From: Terfezia claveryi
Lineage: Eukaryota; Ascomycota; Pezizomycetes; Pezizales; Pezizaceae
Assembly (NCBI GenBank): GCA_015179025.1
Contig: WHUX01000397.1
Coordinates: 1-33,117, forward strand
Direction: 5' to 3'
DNA: 33,117 bases
The translations under genes were made by a program, and so were the position numbers. The notes beneath the pieces were generated by a model. The model made no database searches and was not told the DNA's origin. It worked only from the letters and a program-made list of their open reading frames with translations. This document shows positions 1 through 11,105 of the stretch, in pieces; the first letter of the stretch is position 1, and every line of letters begins with the position of its first letter.

Positions 1-537
1 TCTAGTAATCGGAAATGCAATAACTATAGCCTAGACCTATCCAGTCAACCTGACCTCCACCTTATATATAATACTTTTTATATTAGCAAACTCAAACTAT
101 ACTACAAAAACAATCCCACCCAGTTCCCTCACAGACAATCTCAGGAACCAGGACCAATTCAAGAAGATCATTATGAAGTTGAAAAGATATTAGAATTCAG
201 AACAGCTTCTTGAACTGGAGAAAGACAATATAAGGTCAGATGGCCAGGATACTCTCCTAAATATGATTCCTGAGTAAACGCCAAGGATATCACCACCGAA
301 ATTCTTCAAGACTTCTGGATGACCGGAAGCATGGAAGATACATTCAAGAGATGTCGAAGGACTAAAGGAAAACAAGGACCACGAACTAGAGATGAGACCC
401 GAGCTCTCATCCAACAAGAACGAGATAGAATCATGAGTCAAGGAAACACTAAAGATATTCATATTAATGCTAATATATTAACAATGCATCAAATTTTAGG
501 ACGTATGGAAACCAATATGGCAGAACGAAAGAAGTAA
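1..537 (+). pseudogene. Ty3/gypsy chromovirus-1 polyprotein, C-terminal end (integrase tail and chromodomain)
   Basis: Frame 1 reads from the window edge to a TAA at 535-537. Residues about 10-40 resemble the integrase C-terminal GPY/F region (YSLDLSS... then YNTFYISKLKLYY). A chromodomain follows at about residues 55-105: HYEVEKILEFR, then RQYKVRWPGYSPKYDS and DFW. In chromoviruses the integrase joins element cDNA to host DNA and the chromodomain steers it to marked chromatin. Two in-frame TGA codons interrupt the chromodomain; the second sits where the family has Trp, as TGG to TGA would give. The tail after the chromodomain is charged and Gln-rich. The 5' part of the element lies outside the window. 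An LTR starts 28 bp downstream, which supports this being the end of pol. Confidence 0.85.
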
Positions 538-565
538 GGATAGGAAATCCTTCTATATGGGGAAG

Positions 566-1244
566 TGTAATGGAGAATGTTATTTCATTGCTTATATAAT
601 TGATTATATACTTTTGTATTTCCTATATTACTACTATGTTATTTAACTAAGCTCTCGGTTGAAGGACTAGCCTTCTACCACCTCCTATTGCTTTATAAGC
701 GTCCATAGTACGCGGAATCTGCCATGGGAAGTTCCATGGCACTTGCCATATGAAGACACCCTCATTATGGCCGCCTGACCTCTGTTTAAAGGCGTGTGAG
801 TCACTACTATAGCCACATGACCATCGTTTATGGCGTGTGACTCATTACTATGGCCATATGACCCTTTTTGTACAGCGCACCACCTTCTGGTGTGCCACCC
901 TTTATTGTATTTATTTCCTTAGTCATCAGATCTCAGACGAGTATAAATAGGCCACTGGATTCCCTCTGGAATCCACAGAAAGACAAGAAGCAACCAAGCA
1001 AGCATTCAGAGCAAGCAAGCCTATATTCCAATCAGATCAAGATCATATAGCTTATATAGCACAAATGATATAAGATAGATTACACCAGTTAATTACTGTT
1101 CCCTTTGGGAACGTCCCACATAGTAATCTCCCTACCCTTCTGAGGTCTTACCTCAGCAGAACCGAAATACACAAACGTCCGTGCCTACCGATATAAATTG
1201 TATAAACGGTACCGAATGAATACTGTCTAGTACCATTCATTACA
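566..1244 (+). repeat. LTR of gypsy-1 (679 bp)
   Basis: The segment starts TGTAATG and ends CATTACA, a perfect 7-bp inverted terminal repeat of the TG...CA type. It follows the stop codon of the chromodomain ORF and a purine stretch (atggggaag, 557-565), a plausible polypurine tract. A TATA box (tataaata) lies at 942-949, fitting an internal LTR promoter. The copia- or gypsy-like coding of gypsy-2 starts immediately after it at 1245. The partner 5' LTR is outside the window, so the boundary call rests on the inverted termini and context. Confidence 0.8.
942..949 (+). promoter_or_regulatory. TATA box in gypsy-1 LTR
   Basis: The octamer tataaata lies inside the LTR about 375 bp from its start, where an RNA polymerase II promoter for the retroelement is expected. 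No transcript evidence is available. Confidence 0.5.
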
Positions 1245-2455
1245 TTCTAGCTAGGGAGTACACTTGGATTGACCAGCGGAAGGACATAGAGTAGTACATA
1301 CAGAACTGCCATGTTTGCAAGCATGCTAAGCCTGTTCGCCATGCCCCATATGGGACTCTGAAACCTCTGGAGATTCCGGATCGGCCCTGGATGCACCTTA
1401 CCATAGATTTCGTGACGGGATTGCCAGAAGACTTGGGATTCAACGCCATCCTGATAGTGGTAGACCGGTTGACAAAGATAAGGCATGTTGTACCTTGTTG
1501 GGATACCTGTTCTCCTCAGGAGCTGGCCAACCTCTACCTCAATAACGTGTTCCGGTACCATGGGCTCCCCGAATCCATTGTGTCCGACTGTGGCCCTTAG
1601 TTTACCTCAGACTTTTGGAGAGCATTCTGCGAACTTCTGGGGTTTAAAGTGCGTTTGTCCACAGCATATCACCTCCAGACGGATGGCCAATCAGAGAGTA
1701 TGAATGCTATTATGGAGCAATACTTGCAGGCCTTTGTCAATTACTAGCAGGATATATAGGTTTCGTTGCTGGCCACCTGCGAGTTTACTGCGAACAACCA
1801 GTTCTCGGAATCCTCCAAAACCTCGCCTTTCCTGGCTAACTACGGTTAGCACCCCAGGTTCGTGGATGCCCTAGCGCCACTGCAAAAAGCCTACCCCCCA
1901 GGTAAGAAGTTCGCAGTTGAGATCGTTGAACTCCACCATACTCATAAAGCCGAGCTGGAATATGCACAAGCTAGGCAAGCTGAGTATACCAATAGATCAC
2001 GGTTGCCAGACCCCAGATACCAGCCAGGGGACAAGGTGTGGCTCTCCTGCCGGCACTTCCGGACAGAGCGGCCATCTTGCAAACTCGACCATAAGTTCTT
2101 GGGTCCATTCGAGGTGTTGGCCACTGTGGGCACTCATGCCTATCGACTGAGGTTCCCTAAGGACATCAAATGCTACCCGGTTGTCCATGTCTCCAAGATC
2201 GAGCCTGCCGTGGAGGACCCTCTTCCAGGACAGAAACACCCCCTACCCCCTCCCTTAGTTATCGAAGGTGAGGAGGAATGGGAGGTTGAGGAGGTACTGG
2301 ACTCGTGGAAGAGGTATGGGCATTTGCAGTATAAGGTCATATGGCTGTAGGATGAGGAGGCTACTTGGCAACCCGCAGAGGACTTGGAGAATGCGCAGGA
2401 TTTGGTTACTCTATTCCACCAGCGATACTACAGGAAGCCTTGCCTAGTTGAATGA
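1245..2455 (+). pseudogene. Ty3/gypsy chromovirus-2 integrase and chromodomain, 5'-truncated
   Basis: One frame (codons from about 1247) reads to a TGA at 2453-2455. It opens within the zinc-binding region (LAREYTWIDQRKDIE, then NCHVCKHAK). The integrase catalytic core follows: first Asp in MHLTIDFVTGLP (about 1390-1425), second in IVSDCGP (about 1577-1597), and Glu in TDGQSESMNAIMEQYL (about 1680-1725). The GPY/F region FLGPFEV...YPVVHVSKIEP is near 2095-2210, and a chromodomain (EEEWEVEEVLDSWKRYG... then YKVIWL) lies at about 2270-2400. Stops at 1598, 1744, 1756, 1846 and 2348 break it. The first falls where GPQFTS is expected (CAG to TAG). Codons are clearly more GC-rich than in neighbouring elements. 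Coding runs right up to the gypsy-1 LTR end, so gypsy-1 probably inserted into this element. Confidence 0.9.
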
Positions 2456-2582
2456 TGTCAGACCTTTTGCATTCTTGTTGTTGTTTGAAGTTGGGGTTCT
2501 TGTTTCTACCCCTGTTGTTGTTTTCTGTGTTGATTTTGCCGGTTATTGTGTCCAGGCCTCTTAGTCGCTAGAGCTCTAGCCT

Positions 2583-2595
2583 AAAGAGGGGATAG
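2583..2595 (+). other. Polypurine tract of gypsy-2
   Basis: Purine-rich aaagaggggatag directly precedes the LTR start TGTAACA at 2596. This is the normal site for plus-strand DNA priming in LTR retrotransposons. Confidence 0.65.
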
Positions 2596-3269
2596 TGTAA
2601 CAACCATGTATTCAGTTGTCATCACCTGCGATCGCAAGTGATGGGTCATTGCCATTATTATCTTTGTTATCACTTGCGATTGTAGGTGATGGGTTATCAT
2701 TATTGTTGCCCTTAGCATCACCTGTAACGCAGGTGATGGGTTATTACCATTGTTGTCTTTGTCATCACCTGCAATCGCAGGTGATGGGTTATTGTTATCG
2801 TTACCTTACTTAGCTTCCGAGATAGGGAAGCTTATTTCCCCCATTGCCCTGACCGAGTTATGTATATATAGAGCCTGTCCCTCGTACTATCATTGGATCC
2901 CAATCTAATATCTTGTATATCCAATATAGGACCTTGCCTCTCCCAACGCTTGTGCACCTCCCTTGTGCACCCCCTTGTCTCGTGAACAGCTCTGCAGCAC
3001 AGCTGCCTCCCTCTGACACACACGGCAACTGCCTCCGCATGCCTCGTGCCCCTTGCCCTCTGCCTCTCTTGCCTCCTGCCCTTGCCCCCATCCCAGCCTT
3101 CCCCGGTCATACACGTAGTGTTCCTACATATGTGTTACCCTAGCTCTACCCTTACCTTACCCCTAGCCTTTCCCCAGATCACACACATAGCGCTCCTACG
3201 TGTGAGATTCCCCCGTGCCACTACCCCAGCGTACCTCTTGGTCGCCTTATCCCTAGAGCTATTGTTACA
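2596..3269 (+). repeat. 3' LTR of gypsy-2 (674 bp)
   Basis: It begins TGTAACA and ends TGTTACA, a perfect 7-bp inverted terminal repeat with TG...CA ends, after a polypurine tract and 140 bp past the pol stop. A TATA-like run (tatatata) is at 2863-2870. The first 200 bp hold four tandem palindromic units listed separately; the middle (2930-3240) is C-rich. The matching 5' LTR is not in the window. Confidence 0.8.
2621..2800 (+). repeat. Four tandem 47-48 bp palindrome-bearing units in the gypsy-2 LTR
   Basis: Near-palindromes of the type ATCACCTGCnATCGCAGGTGAT start at 2621, 2669, 2717 and 2764 (periods 48, 48, 47), each followed by gggtyatt and a T-rich spacer. The arms are inverted repeats of about 10 bp, so each unit can form a short hairpin or bind a dimeric protein. 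The position upstream of the LTR TATA box suits enhancer-like repeats; that role is inference. Confidence 0.8.
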
Positions 3270-4198
3270 CAAAATCGGGTTTGAGGTTTTCCGGGATATT
3301 TTCTAAATCTGAGAGTCGTGCCAGTTTTGGTTCAACTCTCAAATAAGGTTTGGGTTAAAATAAGGTTTTAGGTTTTCCAAAGTATTTCCTAGTTTGAGAG
3401 TCGTGCCAGTTTTAGTTTGACTCATAAATGTCAAATCCATAAGTGAGGGACTAGGACTTCTGAGATGCAGTCAGATGTTGGCTAGCCAAGAGAGGCAGGG
3501 TCGAGAACATAGTTTCATGATATACTTTAGCAAGTGCATGAGTTGCTGGTGATATCAGTTAGGGTCAAGATTGTGATTTAAGAGGGTTCGTAATATACTA
3601 GTACTAGTAGGTTAAATTGAGTCTGTTCTGGTTATAAGTTAGGCTCTAGTTATAGGGTTGTAGGTATGGTGTAGTAAAAATAAACTGCTAAAGCCATAAG
3701 TTTGATATCGGGTTTTTATCAGTACCTACTGAGGGGCTAGTACAAGCCAGACTTACAAGAACCTTATAGAAATTCCATATGTTATCATTCATATTTATAT
3801 GACTTTAAATCCTATAGTAAGTTACCAAACACATTATGTAGTAATGCCTCTACTCTACTCTACTCAAACTAACCTCATTATAGTTACTTCACTGATATAC
3901 TTACTTACAATTTACTAGCCAACATTATAATAATATTATATTCTAGTTTTAATACAATAGCTCGAAACTTAATAGGGGTTCTTATAAACCTCCTTCAGAG
4001 TAAGATTATGTAGGAGGCTGCAGATACCATCCAGAAATGTGATGGTAGTCTGACCAGTCTAACTAAAGAAGAATTTAATCATCTAAGAAGCTGACTTAGG
4101 CCGTAGAGTGATCAACATATAAAGGTTTTGTACATGATCTCTCTCAAGTAAATGTATACTTTTAGATAGAAAGACTAATAAAATAGTACTTATTTTAG
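3270..4198. other. AT-rich stretch without a supported gene; one 86-bp direct repeat
   Basis: No long open frame is seen. Two related copies of a segment starting aggttttcc are at 3284 and 3370, each containing gagagtcgtgccagtttt (3311 and 3396), a direct repeat of about 86 bp just outside the gypsy-2 LTR. At about 4010-4140 a plus frame gives a short peptide-like run (EEFNHLR) ahead of the next ORF and might be its upstream exon, but I could not make a convincing splice. Confidence 0.4.
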
Positions 4199-4627
4199 GA
4201 TGCAATTGATAACCATATACCTGCCCTTTGATAAGAATTACAATATGGAATTTTTGATATAATTGCGGAAGAACTTAATATACCAAATGAGCCTGAGGCA
4301 GTAATACTAGTATCTCTAGACTCAGAACCACTGGAGTTAGCAACTCCTCTTAGTATTAACCAACTATATTATGGCCAAGATCTTCTAGATCTAGATCTGG
4401 TAGTCCTAGAGCTAGACCTAGTACAATTAGGGCCTAGGTATGAGATTGGTATGTTTATTGATGAGAAGCTTAAGGAATTCTTCTGTGCCATGGTCTCTGC
4501 CTTCCTTAGATTTATCAGAGATTCCTTAGCTAATCCTTTGTGGATTACTAAGCTAATGAAGCCAAAGCCCCATACAAAATTGCAAATTGACTACAGTCTT
4601 TTATACCTAGTAATGTTACAGAATTAA
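4199..4627 (+). pseudogene. Unrecognised decayed reading frame (about 142 codons)
   Basis: The frame runs from just after a candidate splice acceptor (ttattttag, ending near 4200) to TAA at 4625-4627. It is interrupted only by adjacent TGA and TAA at 4229-4234, which fit CGA and CAA changed by C-to-T. The predicted protein is acidic and leucine-rich (AEELNIPNEPEAV, DLLDLDLVVLELDL), then basic near its end (KLMKPKPHTKLQ). A possible branch site (gactaata) and acceptor precede it, so it may be the last exon of a gene whose 5' part is around 4010-4150. I recognise no domain. It could be host sequence or part of an older element. Confidence 0.35.
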
Positions 4628-5125
4628 GTGAATTAGTATAATAAATCTCTGATACTATTAAAGAATTCCTAGACTAAAAAGCATAGATATGGGCACATTT
4701 TTGAGAAAGAGGTTTAGGACCTTCAATCATAACTAGATTAAATGAAGTTCTCTCTCTATATTTGCTTTTCTTTTATAGGTGATACATAGAGTATTTTGTT
4801 ATTCTTTTTTTTCTTTTTCATGAGTGAGACGTAGGGTGTCTTTATTTTATTTTATTATTCTTTTTTATTCTTTTTTCTTTTCTTGTTTTCTTTCATTTCT
4901 TTTAAATAGGTAGTTATAATAGGTTGTTTATTTATTTTTATCTTTTTTTTTTTACTTGTATAGGGTTTGTTTGATTTCTTTATAATACCTATAGAGAGTG
5001 GCTTTTTTTTTTTTATTTTTAACAGTTATATAAGAAAGAATAATTGTTTCTTGGTATATATTAAGTATCAAACTTATATATAAAGCACACAACGACAATC
5101 TATTAGCTCTCAACAAGCTATTGGG
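4628..5125. other. T-rich low-complexity stretch
   Basis: The segment holds long T tracts and ttctttt-type repeats (about 4800-5030). No gene is supported. It may be 3' flanking DNA of the minus-strand ORF that ends at 5126. Confidence 0.4.
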
Positions 5126-5255
5126 CTATTGCTTACTTTCTTGGCCTTCCACATTCCAACTGTCTATATCCTGCTCTTCCATATTGATATCATTACTCTC
5201 ACTTTCACTGAATTGTAGTTGCTGCTCTGTCAAAGCCTTCAAGATTGCTAGAATA
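5126..5255 (-). pseudogene. 3' part of an unrecognised minus-strand ORF split by the copia element
   Basis: On the minus strand an open frame enters from the copia insertion site and reads NILAILKALTEQQLQF, then an acidic run (SESESNDINMEEQDID), ending at TAG (5128-5126). Removing the copia element and one copy of TTCCT joins this to the sequence starting at 11106 (SQDV|RN), so the ORF continued there before insertion. It would be the acidic C-terminus of a protein starting near 12096. No family is recognised; the first ORF of a LINE or a gag-like protein is possible. Confidence 0.45.
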
Positions 5256-5260
5256 TTCCT
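5256..5260. repeat. Target-site duplication TTCCT, left copy (copia)
   Basis: TTCCT immediately precedes the left LTR, and the identical TTCCT immediately follows the right LTR at 11101-11105. A 5-bp duplication is standard for copia integrases. Confidence 0.9.
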
Positions 5261-5899
5261 TATTGAAAGGTTACTATGAGCGGAGGTATCACGGTAGAAA
5301 TTACAGAGGTAGTAGCAGTGGACAGTAGTACTATGAAGCAGAGAGTATGAGCGAGCAAAAGTACGAGAGAGCAGATGGTAGGACTATATCGAGAGTAGAC
5401 AGTCTATTGAGTCTAATCGAGAAGTGTGTAGAACAAGATACAGGAGTAAAAAACTCGTATATAATAGTACAAGTTGAGGGTAAAGATCTAGTAAGGAAAT
5501 CTAAGTTACATAACCTAAGAATAGTATTTCGTACATATGTGAAAGAAGAAATACATGGAGGTGTGCTACTGAGACAGTAATATGAGTCAACGAATATAAC
5601 AGAAAGTCATAGAAGTGGTGATTGTTGAGTCATGACAACTGAGACAAGTAAGCAGTAACCTTAAGTAGTAAAGCAGCATTATGCAATGATAATAGATACT
5701 AAGTTAGGAAAGTAAGCAAAGATAATAAGAACATATAAAAGACATGTGAACACATATGAAGGAAATAATACAGAAGTCCTTAATCGGGTAGCAAGTGTCC
5801 ATATTGGGTATCAGCATAATGTGGAAGTAATCGTAAGAGAGAATGATGTATTGTATGGAAATACTTGACTATATCGAAAGGAAATGATTATTTTCAACA
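5261..5899 (-). repeat. Copia LTR, left copy (3' LTR of the minus-strand element)
   Basis: This 639-bp segment is repeated, with scattered differences and equal length, at 10462-11100. It starts TATTGAAAGG and ends TTTTCAACA. The end implies an original start TGTTGAAA, so both copies carry a TG-to-TA change at that terminus. Many copy differences are CG in this copy against CA or TG in the other. A short open frame inside it (about 5347-5580) is conserved in both copies only because they are LTRs. Confidence 0.95.
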
Positions 5900-5910
5900 C
5901 CCCTTCTCAC
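5900..5910 (-). other. Copia polypurine tract
   Basis: On the minus strand gtgagaagggg directly abuts the 3' LTR start, the expected plus-strand primer position. Confidence 0.7.
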
Positions 5911-5913
5911 TTG

Positions 5914-8900
5914 TTATCCTATGATTAATTCTTTGAGATAGGAGAACCGTGGACTAGGAAAGGCCTTTGTACATATGTCTGCTGGATTGTGTTCACCAGG
6001 AATGTGCAAAAGCATGATAGTGCCAGAGTTAATGAGTTCGCAGACGAAGTGGTAAGCAATGTCAATATGCTTTGACTTATCGGAGATTCGAGGATTATGA
6101 GACAGGTCAATAGAGCCATTATTGTCACAAGAGAGGGCAGAGGGAATATTTTTGATAGAGAGCTCACTTAGCGTGTTCTGAAGCCAAATTTGTTGTTTAG
6201 CAGCAGTAGAACTAGCAATGTATTCCGCTTCGGTAGTGGAGGTTGTCACGCATTTTTGTTTTTGTGATCTCCAGCAGATAGTATAGGAGGTGAGCTTGAA
6301 GATATATTCTGAGGTCGACCGTCGAGTGTCACAACATCCAGCAAAGTCTGAATCAGTAAATCCTTCGAGTAAAAGAGGTTGTCCGAGTTTGTAGGTCAAG
6401 GTAAGATCGCAAGTACCCTTAAGGTAGCATAGGACTTGTTTAACTACTCCAAAATGATCCTTCGATGGTTTGTGAGAGAATTGTGAGAGAAGAGTTACAG
6501 AGTAAACCAGGTTAGGACGTGTTCCAATAACTGCATACATAAGTGATCCAAAGATTTGTTGATAGAGGGAGATGTTGGTAACCTTATCTTCATCTGTACA
6601 TTGTCGAAGAGTATGGTTTGAATCAAGAGGAAGAGTGACGGGGTTGCAGTCTATTATACTGAAACGTTCGAGGATCTTGTCGATGTAAGAGGATTGGGAT
6701 AAAGTGATACTGTTCTTAGAGTACTCAATTCGAATTCCTAGAAGCCAATGTAAATTACCCATATCAGTTAACTTAAACTCTCATTTGAGTAACTGTTTGG
6801 TAGACTTCATAATGGCTGAGTCTTTATATCCGAATAAAGTAATGTCATCGACATAAAAGGCGATAATGATTGTGCCAGACTTATGGACAAAGATGCAGGG
6901 GTCAAAGGCACAAGCAGAGAAACCTATTGTCAGGAGGAAAGATGTTAATTATCCATACCACTAATGAGGAGACTGCTTTAATCTATAAATAGATCAGTTA
7001 AGTTTAGCACACATGCCGTCAATCCGAGTGCCTTCCGGGAGTTGCATGTAGATAATTTCATTTAAAGAGCCGTAAAGGAAGGCTGCTTTGATATCCAGTT
7101 GTTGAGGTTCCCATTGGAAGTGAGCAGATAAAGCAATAAGGAGGCGGAGAGAGTCGTATCAGACAACAGGAGAGAATATTTCATCGAAGTCTGTGCCGGG
7201 TTGTTGAGAGAAACCTTGAGCAACTAGACGAGCCTTGTACCGATCAATATTCCCATTAGCATCTCGCTTAATCTTAAATACCCACTTGCTACCAATAATA
7301 TTCCTATCTTTGGTATTGGAACCACTTTCTAAACATCTTGATCCTTCATAGCTTCCAACTCATCGTTTATAGCCTTTCTCCATTTTTCTTCATCAGGTGA
7401 ATTAATAGCCTGTTTAAAGGTTCAAGGTTTATCACCATGTTGTAAGACTAAAGCGATCAATACTTTATCTTCCTCATTATCCTCATCAAAGACTTCAGGT
7501 GGGTCTTCGATTAATCTAGAATGACCATCAAACTGTATCTTTATACTGATTATGGAGATAATAGGAGCTTGTGTAGTTCCGAATTTTATTGGTTTAAAAA
7601 TAGCTCGACCTGCCTTGGTAATAGTTGTAGATCTAACTATTTTTCCACTAACGATTCGGGTGAAGTTTTCCATCATTGGAATTATCAGGTAAAGATTGTT
7701 GAAGGTTTTGAGGAAGTGAAGTAAGTGGTGAGTATTCATCTCGGTTCTGAGGTGGAGGAGGTAAGTGAACTTGTGGAGTTGGTTTGGATATTGGTCCAGG
7801 AGCTGGTGGAGGGGAAGATGACATTGCAGTTGATGTTGGTGGAATAGGTAGTGAGGAAGTAATTGAGTCCGATGTTGTTTCAGTCAGATGGGAAAGGGTC
7901 ATACTAGGGAACCATGCTTTATGAACGAGCAGGTGTCCCTTAAAATACTATTCTTCTGCTTGTTTTAGATTTCGTATACACCATTGTTGCCAGAGATATT
8001 CGTTTGGGAATTCTGAGCTAGTGTATGGGATTACTTCAAGTAGAGAAGTAGAAGGAGAAGCAGTATTTGTAGTTAGTGACCGTGACGGATTAGTTTAGTT
8101 AGATGTAGGTGGAGGTACCCCTTCTGGAGTTGTACTGGGTCTAAAAATGACATCTTGTGCTCGAACTGTATAAGTATGCTTTCTAGAAGGTATATGGAAC
8201 TTATAGATAGCTGTGCTATTAGTATAACCAATGAATATACCTTTCTCAGCCCGTGGTAGGAGTTTACTGCCTACAGGTCGTCGTTCCTCAGGTATGCATA
8301 TATAACATTCCTTACTAAAGGGTTGAAGGTGAGAGATAGTAGGTTTCTTGCCGTGAAAGACCTCGTAGGGAGTCTTCCCTTTGACAGCACTATGAGGTGA
8401 CCGATTTCAGAGATAGATCGAAGTTGAGCATGCTTCAGCCCAGAATCTTTTGTCCATATTTGTCAACATAGCCCTCATCATGTTCTGTATGGTTCGGTTG
8501 AAGCGTTCAGCTACACCATTAGATTTATGAGAGTAAGGGGGCGTTAGTTCATGTACGATACCTTTTGACTTAAAGAACTGTTCGAGATCTTTGTTAACAT
8601 ACTCTCTACCATTATCAGTACGAAACCATTTAACATGGTGTGATGTTTGCTTTTCAACCAAGGTAACAAAGTCTTGAATTGATTTGGTTGAGTTGGATTT
8701 CTGTTTAAGGAAGTAGACCCAAGAAGCACGAGAGTAGTCATCAATGAGTGTGATGAAGTAGGTTGCTCCACCAAAAGAGGGTATGGGGAGTTTACCGCTA
8801 AGAACTGAGTGAATAAGTTTGAGAATATTAGAGGCATAAGATGTTGTAGACTTAGGAACAGAGTGAGTAGATTTGGCGAGTATGCATGGCTCACAATGAT

Positions 8901-10384
8901 AGTTATCAGGGGGTATTGGAAGAATATCACCATCAGAGTAGAGTTCTTTATGCTTGAGGATAGTAATGGCTTAATAACCGAATGACTAATACCAGTGATC
9001 GATAGTTTTTCGAAATGAGGAAACGAATACCTTTTCATTTGACTCATTAATAAATGGGAGACTTCCAACAAATTCCACTATAAATAATACAGAATCATTG
9101 CCTTTCTTCATAACATGAAACCCAGAGTCCATAGAAAAAGTAGAAAGTTGAGATCGAACAGCATTCCAAGAAAACAGTAAGTGACCAAGAGAAGGAACAT
9201 ATCGAACATTGACAAGATGAACAATGGAAGTAGAGCCATTAGGAAGTAGACAGTTAAGAAGGACTCTCCCTTTTCCTTTAGCTTTGAGGAGATTATTGTC
9301 AGCTCCTTCTACAGTTCCACTATCCTTTGAAAAGTTCTCGAAGTGTCCTATGTCGTTGGTCATGTGAGCACTGCACACTGTATCGAATTTCCAGATGTTT
9401 TTTCACGATGGGTTACTGACGCTGAGAGCCTCATCCTTGGAGCTGCCAGAGCTGCCAATGATAAGTGCCTGTTCCTTCTTGTCTTCCTTCTTTTTATCCT
9501 TCTTCTTATCCTCGTTTGACTTCTTCAATCAACTTCTGGCATTTTTGCCATGTGTGACCTGTGTATTTGCTGAGTTGATGCTTCTTGCAATAGGTGCATT
9601 CCACATCGGAGTCCTTATTCTGTTGTTGTGATTGCTGCTGTTGAGGCTTGCCTTTCTTCTTGAAGGAGGTAGAGAGAGCAGTATCCCATTTTTCGATTTC
9701 AGAACCAACAGAAAGAAGTCATAATTTTGCATTAGTATATGTAAGGTCAGACTTAGTTGAGAGGTTGTCGACTATATTAGAGTGATGTTCAACGAGGAAG
9801 GAGAGGAGGATGTCCCTTTTGGCTTCTTCCTTATCAAGGAAAGTGTGGAGGGATTTGCGATATACATCTGAAGAGCCAGTGAGAGAGTAAAGTCGAGACC
9901 ACTCAGTCTCATATTGCTCAATAAAGTTAGTGAAGGAGGTAGTAGGAGTGTAGGTTGAGGCCAAGGTGAAGAGTATGCACAGTTGATGTACGAAAGAGAA
10001 TGGGGTATTACGGTAATACTGGTCTCTGAGATGAGTTCAGATTTCATGTAGTGAATTAAACTTTAAGATGACCTTCAGTATAGGTTTGCTGATAACCTGT
10101 ATTAGCATGAGAATAGCTTGATTTTCCATTGCTGCAAAGAGTTCTTTCTCTTCTTGTGTCGCATCTGTCGCAGGTTTAAGTCCTTCAATAACAAGTTCCT
10201 TACAACTCATACCTTTCATAATTATCTTAACAGTATGAGCCTAGTCTTTGTAGTTGTCTTAGCTGGTAAGCAACTTGATGTTGTCAAGTTTGACTGGAAT
10301 AGGCTTGAAGTCTTTCGGTGGTCGGAAGATAGAGGGTACAGCCTTTTCTTTACCACTAGAACCAGATCCTGAACTAGATGCCAT
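5914..10384 (-). pseudogene. Ty1/copia gag-pol polyprotein, decayed
   Basis: The start ATG is at 10384 (MASSSGSGSSGK), 78 bp inside the right LTR, and the stop is near 5914. Gag includes a zinc knuckle (CTYC...GHTWQKC, about 9530-9600). Protease-like sequence (FDTVCSAHMTND; the DTVC replaces D[ST]G) begins near 9390. The GAG-pre-integrase region is near 8930. The integrase core has FITLIDDYSR (about 8730), RTDNGREYVN (about 8620) and PPYSHKSNGVAER (about 8530). Reverse transcriptase has [10 protein letters not shown] (about 7370) and YVDDITLFG (about 6850); RNase H has DSDFAGCCDTRRSTSEY (about 6290-6350). Stops (TAA and TAG in gag near 10260 and 10240, and others) and a shift near 9520 between gag and protease show it is inactive. 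Order PR-INT-RT-RH is diagnostic for copia. Confidence 0.95.
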
Positions 10385-10449
10385 TGTATAGATATATGTA
10401 GGAGAGAAGGTGAATGCGAGAACATTATCGAGTTGTCCTGAGATATTCT

Positions 10450-10461
10450 GGGCTCATAACC
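10450..10461 (-). other. Copia primer binding site for the anticodon arm of initiator tRNA-Met
   Basis: Just inside the 5' LTR the plus strand reads gggctcataacc, which matches the anticodon arm of eukaryotic initiator tRNA-Met (GGGCUCAUAACC). The element's sense strand is therefore complementary to the middle of the tRNA rather than to its 3' end. Internal (half-tRNA) priming is known for Drosophila copia and some fungal copia elements. Confidence 0.75.
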
Positions 10462-11100
10462 TATTGAAAGGTTACTATAAGCAGAGGTATCACAGTAGTA
10501 ATTACGGAGGTAGTAGTGGTTGACAGTATTGCTATGAAGCAGAGAGTATGAGCGAGCAGAAGTGCGAGAGAGCAGATGGTAGGACTATGTTGAGAGTAGA
10601 CAGTCTATTGAGTTTAATCGAAAAGTGTGTAGAACTAGATACAGGAGTAAAAAACTCATATATAATAGTACAAGTTGAGGGTAAAGATCTAGTAAGGAAA
10701 TCTAAGTTACATAACCTAAGAATAGTATATCATGTACATGTGAAAGAAGAAATACATGGAGGTGTGCTACTGAGACAATAATATGAGTCAATGAATATAA
10801 CAGAAAGTCATAGAAGTGGTGATCGTTGAGTCATGACAATTGAGACAAGTAAGCAGTAACTTTAAGTAGTAAAGCAGCATCATGCAATAATAATAGATAC
10901 TAAGTAAGGAAAGTAAGCAAAGATAATAAGAACATGTGAAAGACATGTGAACACATATGAAAGAAATAATACAGAAGTTCTTAATCAGGTAGTAAGTGTC
11001 CATATTAGGTATCAGCATGATGTGGAAGTAATCGTAAGAGAGAACGATGTATTGTATGGAAATACTTGACTATATTGAAAGAAAATGATTATTTTCAACA
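10462..11100 (-). repeat. Copia LTR, right copy (5' LTR of the minus-strand element)
   Basis: Same length (639 bp) and termini as the left copy. Copies differ at scattered sites, largely transitions, so the insertion is not recent or has been mutated by a C-to-T process. The element promoter is expected in this copy, firing leftward. Confidence 0.95.
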
Positions 11101-11105
11101 TTCCT
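11101..11105. repeat. Target-site duplication TTCCT, right copy (copia)
   Basis: Exact match to 5256-5260, adjoining the LTR end TTCAACA. Confidence 0.9.

Noticed and set aside
5347..5580. 77-codon frame present twice (also 10548-10781)
   Set aside because: It lies inside the copia LTRs; duplication is explained by the LTR pair.
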